This document shows, one piece after another, positions 57,692 through 64,000 of a DNA stretch of 64,000 nt. The position numbers and the translations under genes were made by a program. Origin of the DNA: Ruegeria faecimaris (GTDB taxonomy: Bacteria > Pseudomonadota > Alphaproteobacteria > Rhodobacterales > Rhodobacteraceae); the NCBI RefSeq assembly GCF_900182615.1, contig NZ_FXTE01000018.1, forward strand, positions 1 through 64,000, in the 5' to 3' direction. The stretch's first letter is position 1, and each line of letters begins with the position of its first letter. The notes under the pieces were generated by a model, which searched no databases, was not told the DNA's origin, and worked only from the letters and a program-made list of their open reading frames with translations.

Positions 57692-59542
57692 ATGGAGCAG
57701 GCAAACCCCAATATCAACGAGTTTCGACCGGTAATTCGGCAGTTGGACGATGCTGCAATCAACCGGATCGCAGCCGGCGAAGTGGTCGAGCGACCGGCCT
57801 CTGCGGTCAAGGAATTGATCGAGAACGCCATTGATGCAGGTGCCACGCGGGTTGCGATAGAGATCGCCGATGGGGGCAAGACGCTGATTCGCGTCACCGA
57901 TGACGGCTGTGGTATTGCGACGGCGGACTTGCCGTTGGCTTTGTCCCGCCACGCAACCTCGAAAATCGACGGGTCGGATCTGCTGAACATTCATACTTTC
58001 GGCTTTCGCGGTGAGGCGTTGCCGTCGCTGGGCGCGGTCGGGCGTTTGACCATAACCAGTCGTGTTCCGGGGGCGGATGCGGCGCAGATTCAGGTCGCTG
58101 GTGGCACAATGTCCGCGGTGAAACCCGCGGCTCTGCGCGCGGGTACTGTGGTCGAGTTGCGCGATCTGTTCTTTGCCACGCCTGCGCGTCTGAAATTCAT
58201 GCGTACCGACCGCGCCGAGACACAGGCCATCGCCGATACGGTCAAACGTCTGGCCATGGCCGAGCCCTCGGTCACCTTTACCCTGCGCGATGTCTCGGGC
58301 GGCGGCGAGGGGCGCGTTACCTTCCGGGCTGACCGCGAGAATGGTGATCTGTTTAACGCGTTGCATGCCCGACTGGCCCGCGTGATCGGGCGCGAGTTTG
58401 CCGAGAACGCGTTGCAAATCGACGCCACGCGTGAGGGTATCCGGCTGTATGGCTATGCCGCCCTGCCGACTTATTCTCGGGGCGCAGCGGTGGCGCAGTA
58501 CCTGTTCGTCAATGGACGGCCTGTGCGTGACAAGATGCTGACCGGTGCATTGCGGGCGGCCTATTTCGACTTTCTCAGCCGTGATCGGCATCCGGCGGCG
58601 GCTCTGTTCATCGACTGTGATCCGACGCTGGTGGATGTGAACGTGCACCCTGCCAAATCCGAAGTGCGGTTCCGCGACCCTGGCGTGGCGCGCGGGCTGA
58701 TCGTCTCGGCCCTGCGGCACGCACTGGCAGAGGCCGGGCATAGGGCGTCTTCAACCGTAGCGAACGCGACCCTCGGTGCGATGCGGCCTGAAACACCGCA
58801 ACCCATTCCGGCGCGGGTCTACCAGATGGATCGCCCTTCATCCGCCGCGCGCCAGATGGCCTATCAGGCGCAGGCACCGGGCTTTGCTGAACTGACCTGC
58901 GATTACAGCGGCAGCGTGGTCGAGCCGGTCGCGGAATCTGTTTCCGAGGCGCCGGTAGAAGACCTGCCTTTGGGGGCTGCACGCGGGCAGGTGCATGAAA
59001 ACTACATTATCGCCCAGACCGCTGATGGTATGGTGATTGTCGATCAGCACGCCGCGCATGAGCGGTTGGTTTATGAAAAGCTGAAAGCCCAGATGGCGGC
59101 GAACGGCGTGGCGGCGCAGGCGCTGCTGATCCCCGAGATCGTAGAGTTGTCTGAAGGCGACTGCGCGCGACTTATGGCGGTGGCAGATGACCTTTCGCGC
59201 TTTGGCCTGACGCTCGAGCCCTTCGGCGGCGGTGCGGTTGCCGTGCGTGAAACCCCGGCCATTCTGGGTGAGGTCAACGCCCGCGCAATGATTCTGGAAA
59301 TTCTGGATGAGCTGTCCGATCAGGGTGAAAGCCAGATGGTGCAGGCGCGGATTGAGGCGATCCTCAGCCGTGTCGCCTGTCACGGTTCGATCCGCTCGGG
59401 CCGCCGAATGCGGGCCGAGGAAATGAATGCCCTGCTGCGCGAGATGGAGGCAACGCCTCATTCCGGCCAATGCAACCACGGGCGGCCAACCTACGTGGAA
59501 CTGAAACTGGCCGATATCGAACGATTGTTCGGACGCAGTTGA
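57692..59542 (+). CDS. mutL: DNA mismatch repair protein MutL (endonuclease type)
   Basis: A 616-residue MutL. The N-terminal GHKL ATPase has [38 protein letters not shown] and [12 protein letters not shown]. The C-terminal dimerisation domain carries the nuclease motifs [14 protein letters not shown] (DQHA-x2-E-x4-E), [13 protein letters not shown] and CNHGRPT, so it is a nicking MutL as in bacteria lacking MutH. It joins MutS to strand removal. The ATG at 57692 is chosen from the family start; the frame opens at 57665. Confidence 0.95.
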   Translation: MEQANPNINEFRPVIRQLDDAAINRIAAGEVVERPASAVKELIENAIDAGATRVAIEIADGGKTLIRVTDDGCGIATADLPLALSRHATSKIDGSDLLNIHTFGFRGEALPSLGAVGRLTITSRVPGADAAQIQVAGGTMSAVKPAALRAGTVVELRDLFFATPARLKFMRTDRAETQAIADTVKRLAMAEPSVTFTLRDVSGGGEGRVTFRADRENGDLFNALHARLARVIGREFAENALQIDATREGIRLYGYAALPTYSRGAAVAQYLFVNGRPVRDKMLTGALRAAYFDFLSRDRHPAAALFIDCDPTLVDVNVHPAKSEVRFRDPGVARGLIVSALRHALAEAGHRASSTVANATLGAMRPETPQPIPARVYQMDRPSSAARQMAYQAQAPGFAELTCDYSGSVVEPVAESVSEAPVEDLPLGAARGQVHENYIIAQTADGMVIVDQHAAHERLVYEKLKAQMAANGVAAQALLIPEIVELSEGDCARLMAVADDLSRFGLTLEPFGGGAVAVRETPAILGEVNARAMILEILDELSDQGESQMVQARIEAILSRVACHGSIRSGRRMRAEEMNALLREMEATPHSGQCNHGRPTYVELKLADIERLFGRS

Positions 59543-59594
59543 TCCCGCGGGGTGCGCGGGCTATGAAGAATAAAACAAGAACACCCGAGGCAAC

Positions 59595-60824
59595 ATGATC
59601 GAGATTGCAGGAACCCAATTTGCATTGAACGACCCCGTGATTCTGATCGTTGGCGGGGTGGTGGCATTGATCCTGTTGCTGCTGTTCCTGTCTTTGCGAG
59701 CGGCCAACCGGTCAGCCAGGATGGCCGAGCCACTGTCGCGGCAAATGGCGCATCTGGGTCAGCATGTTCAGCAGTTGGGACAAGGACAAGAGCAGCTGCG
59801 CGGTGGTCTGCAGCATGTCTCGGACACGCAGGCCAATGCGCAGCTGCAGGTGATCCAGACGGTTGAATCCCGCCTGTCTTCGGTGCAGCAGCAGATGAAC
59901 GATCGGCTGGCAGATAATGCGATGAAATCCGCACGTGCGCTGGCCGAGATGCAGGAGCGGATGAAGGAATCGCTTCACGGCTCGTCGAAACAGACGGCGA
60001 CGTCACTGACCCAGTTGCAGGAGCGTTTGGCGGCCATCGACAAGGCGCAGGATAACATCACCAAACTGTCGGGCGATGTGCTGTCGCTTCAGGATATTCT
60101 GTCGAACAAACAGACGCGCGGTGCGTTCGGAGAGATTCAGTTGAACGATATCGTCTCCAAGGCATTGCCCTCGGACAGTTTCAAGCTGCAGGCGACCTTG
60201 TCGAACGGGCGTAGGGCGGATTGCCTGATCCACCTGCCCAACCCACCAGGCCCCATTGTGATCGACAGCAAATTCCCGTTGGAAGCGTATGAGGCGCTGA
60301 TCGGGTCGACCAATGATACGGAGCTGAAAGCGGCGGTGCAGATGTTCCGAACAACTGTGCGCAAGCATATCAACGACATCTCCGAGAAGTACATTCTGGA
60401 CGGGGAAACCGCCGATGGCGCGTTGATGTTCCTACCTTCCGAAGCGGTTTATGCCGAGTTGCACGCCAAGTTTCCCGAATTGGTGCAGGAGAGCTTTACC
60501 AAACGCGTTTGGATCGTCTCGCCCACCACCTGCATGGCAACGCTGAACACGATGCGCGCGATCCTGAAGGACGCAAGGATGCGGGAACAGGCGGGTGCTA
60601 TCCGCAAAGAGCTGGGTCTGCTGCACAAGGATGTAGATCGCCTGGGCGATCGGGTTTCCAATCTGGACCGTCATTTCGGGCAGGCGGCCAAGGATATCTC
60701 GGAAATCAAGATCAGCGCTGAAAAGGCAGGGCGCCGGGCGCAGCGACTGGACAATTTCGATTTCGAAGAGATCGCACCTGACGACACGCCGGGCGTTGTA
60801 CCGCTGGCGCGGCACGAAATCTGA
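59595..60824 (+). CDS. rmuC: DNA recombination protein RmuC homologue
   Basis: A 409-residue protein: one N-terminal membrane segment (VILIVGGVVALILLLLFLSL), a long coiled coil rich in Gln/Leu (HLGQHVQQLGQGQEQLRGGL), then the RmuC nuclease-like domain (KQTRGAFGEIQLNDIVSKAL, PGPIVIDSKFPLEAYEAL, VWIVSPTTCMATLNTMRAIL). RmuC limits recombination of inverted repeats in E. coli; the biochemical activity is unproven. It lies 52 bases after mutL and is probably cotranscribed. Confidence 0.93.
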   Translation: MIEIAGTQFALNDPVILIVGGVVALILLLLFLSLRAANRSARMAEPLSRQMAHLGQHVQQLGQGQEQLRGGLQHVSDTQANAQLQVIQTVESRLSSVQQQMNDRLADNAMKSARALAEMQERMKESLHGSSKQTATSLTQLQERLAAIDKAQDNITKLSGDVLSLQDILSNKQTRGAFGEIQLNDIVSKALPSDSFKLQATLSNGRRADCLIHLPNPPGPIVIDSKFPLEAYEALIGSTNDTELKAAVQMFRTTVRKHINDISEKYILDGETADGALMFLPSEAVYAELHAKFPELVQESFTKRVWIVSPTTCMATLNTMRAILKDARMREQAGAIRKELGLLHKDVDRLGDRVSNLDRHFGQAAKDISEIKISAEKAGRRAQRLDNFDFEEIAPDDTPGVVPLARHEI

Positions 60825-60884
60825 TAAGCCGTTCGATGCGACATTTGCCGGATTTGGCCAGCGCATCGCGTCAGGTCCCAGAGA

Positions 60885-61535
60885 TCAGATACGCAGGAAG
60901 GGCTGGAACAAGCGGGGCATGAGCTTGGTGAATTTCAGCGGCGCGTCGGTAACGGCCAGACAGATGCAATCTGCGGTAATGTCTGCAGTCGGGGTGTGAT
61001 GCAGATCTTCATCGGCAATCTCGACATCGCCGCGTGCAAAGTGATCAACTTCATCCGAAAACGCACCCTGCAGAACCATGGTCAATTCCATACCGTTATG
61101 GCTGTGATCCGGAACTGCGGTTCCGGCTGGAATGAACAGCAGACGTGCCGAAGCGTCGCCGCTCGTCGGCAATATAGCTTGTCTGACGCCCATTCCGATG
61201 GGCCGCCATCGGATGTCATTGACGGTGCCTCCGACGTAGTCCTGCAGGGGGGCAGGTAGCACGGCGCAGCCCTTGTTCACGGGCTTGGGGGTCGGTGCGC
61301 CTTGGGCGATCAGCGCCATCGTCGCAGCCAGCGCGCTGTCGTTCATTTGGGCAGGATAGGGCAGCGCGTCCAGTATCTGTCCGCCAACCGCATCAAAGCT
61401 TTCAGCCTGCGCGCGGCAATGGTCACACAGCGACAGATGGGTCGCGACCATCAGATCGAACGCTTCGGGCAGGCTGCCGGCGGCATATGCCATCAGCAGA
61501 TCTTCCGTCAGGTGATGCTTAATCTGTTTGCTCAT
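60885..61535 (-). CDS. chrR: ChrR-type zinc anti-sigma-E factor
   Basis: A 216-residue ChrR. The N-terminal zinc anti-sigma domain has His6/7 (KHHLTEDLLMAYAAG) and HLSLCDHCRAQ (His-x3-Cys-x2-Cys). The C-terminal cupin has AVPDHSHNGMELTMVLQGAF and a second His in EDLHHTPTADITADC. In Rhodobacter ChrR holds RpoE inactive until singlet oxygen triggers release, which needs the cupin domain. It follows rpoE by ten bases in one operon. Confidence 0.94.
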   Translation of the reverse strand: MSKQIKHHLTEDLLMAYAAGSLPEAFDLMVATHLSLCDHCRAQAESFDAVGGQILDALPYPAQMNDSALAATMALIAQGAPTPKPVNKGCAVLPAPLQDYVGGTVNDIRWRPIGMGVRQAILPTSGDASARLLFIPAGTAVPDHSHNGMELTMVLQGAFSDEVDHFARGDVEIADEDLHHTPTADITADCICLAVTDAPLKFTKLMPRLFQPFLRI

Positions 61536-61545
61536 CGTCTCTGTC

Positions 61546-62103
61546 TCAGTTCATTGCGTGGCGCAGGCGATCCAGCGCCAGCCTAATTCTTGATTTGATC
61601 GTTCCCAGAGGCAATCCAGTCTGAGACGCAATTTCCCGGTGACTCAGGTCTCCGAAATAGGCCTTTTCGATCAAGTCTCTTTGCGCGTCAGGCAACGCCT
61701 TCAAGGCAGTGCGCAGCTGCGCGGTTTCTTGTTGCAAGACGATCACGTCGTCCTGATCAGGTTCGGACTCGGGGCCCCAGCCCAGTTCTTCCGGTTCGGG
61801 GCGCCGTTGCTTGCGCAGGGCGTCGATGCGTTTGTTCCGTGCGATGGTGAACACCCATGTGGCCACCGTTGCCCGGGTCGGATCGAACAGATGGGCCTTG
61901 TGCCACAAGGTCGCCATCACCTCTTGCGCACATTCCTCGGACATGGTCGCGTCCGAGCCTGACTTCATCAGGAACGCCTTGATCCGCGGCGCAAAATGCT
62001 GGAACAGCTCGGCAAAAGCCGCCTGATCCTGCGCATCCCGAATGCGCCTGACATGGTCCACCCACTCAATCCTGGTGTCGCAACTGCTTTGTGTTCCGTT
62101 CAC
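61546..62103 (-). CDS. rpoE: RNA polymerase ECF sigma factor RpoE (ECF11, singlet-oxygen response)
   Basis: A 185-residue ECF sigma factor. Region 2 runs AAFAELFQHFAPRIKAFLMK to LWHKAHLFDPTRATVATWVF and ARNKRIDALRKQRRPEP; region 4 runs LPDAQRDLIEKAYFGDLSHR to ETGLPLGTIKSRIRLALDRL-type HTH. The frame is open to 62208, but the -10 element at 62207-62212 overlaps that codon, so it cannot be used. The GTG at 62103 has AGGG six bases upstream and gives the usual length. It should autoregulate through the promoter described next. Confidence 0.9.
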   Translation of the reverse strand: MNGTQSSCDTRIEWVDHVRRIRDAQDQAAFAELFQHFAPRIKAFLMKSGSDATMSEECAQEVMATLWHKAHLFDPTRATVATWVFTIARNKRIDALRKQRRPEPEELGWGPESEPDQDDVIVLQQETAQLRTALKALPDAQRDLIEKAYFGDLSHREIASQTGLPLGTIKSRIRLALDRLRHAMN

Positions 62104-62206
62104 CTGTCTACCCTTGATGCGTTTTCTTGTGCGCCAAGGCTTGAGGACGGCGGGTGTAGCCGCCGGCTCGTCCAAGGTCACGGTGTCTATCTCGGTAAAC
62201 ATAACC

Positions 62207-62236
62207 ACAATACGGTTGGTGTCCCAAGCCGGATCA
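62207..62236 (-). promoter_or_regulatory. Sigma-E-type promoter of rpoE-chrR
   Basis: On the minus strand TGATCC (62236-62231), 18-bp spacer, TATTGT (62212-62207). TGATCC is the -35 sequence reported for Rhodobacter RpoE. The start would be near 62200, leaving a leader of about 97 bases before the GTG at 62103. Confidence 0.65.
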
Positions 62237-62253
62237 CTCTGAAGCGATATTTT

Positions 62254-62283
62254 TGATCCAATCCTGGCTGGATGCCGTATTCT
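62254..62283 (+). promoter_or_regulatory. Sigma-E-type promoter of the DUF1365 gene
   Basis: TGATCC (62254-62259), 18-bp spacer, TATTCT (62278-62283), divergent from and nearly identical in design to the rpoE promoter. The two -35 elements are 17 bp apart. It would start transcription near 62290, about 60 bases before the ATG at 62350. Confidence 0.65.
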
Positions 62284-62349
62284 AAGTAACAGAAACCTTC
62301 AGAAAACCACGCCCCTCCGGGCGGTTACAAGCGGGTCGGACCATATCGA

Positions 62350-63126
62350 ATGACACAGACCGTTGATCATGTTGCGGGCCATACCTTTCACGGGCGCAAG
62401 GGGGCGATCGAAAACGCCTTCCGCTATTCGGTCGACTACATTCTTCTGAACCCTGAACGCGATCTGACCACTCCGGCGCTATTTTCGGTGAACCGGGCCA
62501 ATCTTGCCAACTGGCGGTCGCAGGATCACGGGGGTGAGCCGGGCCAGGGCGACGGTGCCGCCTGGCTGCGCGCGCGGTTTGATCAGTTGCAGGTGGCGCA
62601 ACCGGCGCGCCTGATGTTGCTGACGCAGCCTCGGGTTCTGGGGCATGTGTTCAACCCGGTCAGCTTCTGGTTCTGTTTTGATGGACAGGATGTGCTTAAT
62701 GCGGTGGTGGCCGAGGTGACCAACACCTATGGCACGCGCCACAGCTATCTGTGCCACAAGCCCGGTTTTGCGCCCATCGAAGTGACAGACAGGATGGTGG
62801 CTGACAAGCTGCTGCATGTTTCGCCCTTCCAGAAGATCGAGGGCAGCTATACCTTCCGTTTCGACTATCGCCCCGAACGTGTTGGCGTTTGGATCGAGTA
62901 TACCCGCCCCGAGGGCGGATTGATCGCCACCCTGACCGGGACACGCCGTCCGCTGACCAACCGGGTGATCCTGTGGTCGCTGCTGCGCCGCCCATTTGGT
63001 GCGCGGCGGACCTTTGCGCTGATCATCTGGCAAGCACTTAAACTTTGGGTGAAAAAAGCCACCTTTCGCCCGTTCAGAACCGCACCGGTGCCGGATCAGC
63101 CGGTTTCGCGTGTGCGCCTGCGCTAA
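62350..63126 (+). CDS. DUF1365 family protein, predicted RpoE regulon member
   Basis: A 258-residue protein with the DUF1365 features: DHVAGHTFHGRKGAIENAFR and YSVDYILLNP, LLTQPRVLGHVFNPVSFWFC, VTNTYGTRHSYLC and KLLHVSPFQKIEGSYTFRFD. Catalytic role unknown; in related bacteria it sits in an RpoE-controlled operon with a cyclopropane-fatty-acid synthase-like gene, implying lipid modification in photooxidative stress. Here no cfa-like gene follows. A TGATCC promoter lies upstream. Confidence 0.9.
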   Translation: MTQTVDHVAGHTFHGRKGAIENAFRYSVDYILLNPERDLTTPALFSVNRANLANWRSQDHGGEPGQGDGAAWLRARFDQLQVAQPARLMLLTQPRVLGHVFNPVSFWFCFDGQDVLNAVVAEVTNTYGTRHSYLCHKPGFAPIEVTDRMVADKLLHVSPFQKIEGSYTFRFDYRPERVGVWIEYTRPEGGLIATLTGTRRPLTNRVILWSLLRRPFGARRTFALIIWQALKLWVKKATFRPFRTAPVPDQPVSRVRLR

Positions 63127-63205
63127 CGCGTTTGTTCAAGATCAAAGACTCGGGCTCTGCCTAGTGGTTGTTTCATTCGAAAGCCGCGAACACAGGAGTC
63201 GGGTC

Positions 63206-63523
63206 ATGTTGGAAATTTCAGCAAGAAAAGTTGCTCAGGTTGCGCTGATGGGGCGCGAGCTGAATCGGGCCGAGGGCGAGTTGCGCGCGTTCATTGATCA
63301 CATGAGCGAGGACGAACAGGCCGAACTGGTGGCTATCATGTGGATCGGGCGTGAAAGCTTCTTCGCCGAGGATCTGGTCGAAGCCATCGCCACCGCAAGG
63401 GCCGAAGCCTCAACCCCCTGTGCTGATTACCTGATCGGAACGCCGCACATGTCAGATCATCTGGAAAATGGTCTGGATGCGCTAGGGGTATCGGCCGAGG
63501 ACGTGGAAAATGATCTGATGTAG
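63206..63523 (+). CDS. DUF3775 family protein
   Basis: A 105-residue acidic helical protein: ISARKVAQVALMGRELNRAE then LRAFIDHMSEDEQAELVAIM, WIGRESFFAEDLVEAIATAR and YLIGTPHMSDHLENGLDALG. The family is widespread in Rhodobacterales and uncharacterised. The start at 63206 has an AGGAG site; the longer frame is not needed. It follows the DUF1365 gene by 79 bases and may share its promoter. Confidence 0.88.
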   Translation: MLEISARKVAQVALMGRELNRAEGELRAFIDHMSEDEQAELVAIMWIGRESFFAEDLVEAIATARAEASTPCADYLIGTPHMSDHLENGLDALGVSAEDVENDLM

Positions 63524-63538
63524 GCACCAGTTTTATTG

Positions 63539-63566
63539 CCGTCACGCCACCTGATTGGCGTGACGG
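63539..63566. terminator. Bidirectional terminator hairpin
   Basis: CCGTCACGCCA, loop CCTGAT, TGGCGTGACGG: a perfect 11-bp stem between convergent genes ending at 63523 and 63572. The flanks have only short T-runs. Confidence 0.7.
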
Positions 63567-63571
63567 TCATC

Positions 63572-64000
63572 TCAGTTGGAATGGTCAATGATCGCGAGGT
63601 GCTGCGCCAGCCGGTCGATTTCAGCCATCCAGCCCTGCACCAGTTTCGGATCATTGGGGGCCGCATGAACGCCTGCCGGAATAGCGCGGTTCAAGACGGC
63701 TTCGACAGCCAGTGAAACGGGGACCGAGACCAGCCGCGCCATTGCCGTGCCGCGGTCGTCACCCCAGGCATCCATCACATAGGTTTTGTGCCAGACCGGA
63801 ACGCCGTCTTTTTCCGCCTTCAGGCCCACACACAGAACCACACGGTCCGGCTCGCCCTCGTCATAGGCGTTGTCGGCCCAGAACTGGTCCGACATCTCCT
63901 TCAGGCGTGCATCGCCTTCGGGGCCGGACAGGGTTTCGATTTCGGCAAACACACCCGACCACGCATCGGCCCAGCCATTCAGACGCAGCGTACCGCGGAC
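63572..64000 (-). CDS. Saccharopine dehydrogenase family protein (C-terminal part, cut by window edge)
   Basis: The last 142 codons are visible (the frame is open to the edge): TLRLNGWADAWSGVFAEIET, QFWADNAYDEGEPDRVVLCV, DGVPVWHKTYVMDAWGDDRG and TAMARLVSVPVSLAVEAVLN. These match the C-terminal domain of bacterial saccharopine dehydrogenase-like oxidoreductases. The GTG at 63950-63952 is internal, since family residues continue upstream. Substrate unknown; lysine degradation is one option. Confidence 0.75.
   Translation of the reverse strand, partial: VRGTLRLNGWADAWSGVFAEIETLSGPEGDARLKEMSDQFWADNAYDEGEPDRVVLCVGLKAEKDGVPVWHKTYVMDAWGDDRGTAMARLVSVPVSLAVEAVLNRAIPAGVHAAPNDPKLVQGWMAEIDRLAQHLAIIDHSN

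Noticed and set aside
57527..58741. 404-codon minus-strand ORF opposite mutL
   Set aside because: Shadow of the MutL ATPase domain; no start signals or recognisable domain.
62104..62208. N-terminal extension of RpoE from the ATG at 62208
   Set aside because: The ATG overlaps the predicted -10 element and the extension is not family-like; the GTG at 62103 has a ribosome site.
62254..62288. TAAGTA at 62283-62288 as the -10 of the DUF1365 promoter
   Set aside because: It would need a 23-bp spacer; the TATTCT at 62278 gives 18 bp, the same as the rpoE promoter.

Overview
The window looks like chromosomal DNA of a marine alphaproteobacterium of the Rhodobacteraceae (Roseobacter group: Ruegeria, Leisingera or Phaeobacter relatives). 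The evidence is gene content and order: the rbfA-truB-rpsO-pnp series with family-typical insertions, a DUF1674 gene divergent from rsmB, an RpoE/ChrR pair next to DUF1365, DUF3035 behind purH-lspA, an ALDH16-type dehydrogenase beside deoC, and a TmpA/TmpB-like phosphonate pair. The genus cannot be read from the sequence alone. No rRNA, tRNA, CRISPR array, prophage or plasmid backbone was seen.

Left region (1-6.8 kb): accessory in character. The window opens inside the 3' end of an IS5-family transposase. A DUF3300-DUF2950 envelope operon follows, whose Shine-Dalgarno is buried in a perfect 10-bp hairpin. Next come a PBP2-type solute-binding protein, two tandem paralogous secreted proteins of no family I recognise, and a decayed DUF3604 gene with internal deletions and frameshifts.

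6.8-30 kb: mostly housekeeping. It holds sfsA, a tightly overlapping molybdopterin-binding/GNAT/AhpD-like/OmpA operon, an SbtA-like permease divergent from an OxyR-like regulator with an OxyR-type dyad, fadH, rppH, a hemolysin III protein, a PfkB sugar kinase with nth, an Ada-like methyltransferase, a CDF transporter, an aldehyde dehydrogenase, 1-Cys peroxiredoxin, a GT25 transferase, a membrane-anchored LuxR-type protein, and pnp.

29.5-36 kb: the RNA-metabolism block rbfA, truB, rpsO, pnp, spread out by extra genes. An ArsR/SRPBCC/DUF1761 operon and about 1.1 kb of unusual intergenic DNA (strong hairpins, a small ORF, palindromes) sit between rpsO and pnp.

37-40 kb: a three-gene, translationally coupled operon (TmpA-like dioxygenase, TmpB/PhnZ-like HD oxygenase, AllA-like protein) divergent from a LysR regulator. 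It is predicted to release phosphate and glycine betaine from 2-(trimethylammonio)ethylphosphonate; the third gene has no assigned role.

40-64 kb: rsmB, a heparinase II/III protein, purH, lspA, a DUF3035 lipoprotein, an active/inactive M16 peptidase pair, a membrane cNMP-domain protein, ALDH16 with deoC, a four-gene Mn/Zn/Fe-type ABC transporter behind two tandem Fur-like operators, mutL, rmuC, and chrR-rpoE divergent from DUF1365 with two matching sigma-E-type promoters. A saccharopine-dehydrogenase-like gene runs off the right edge.
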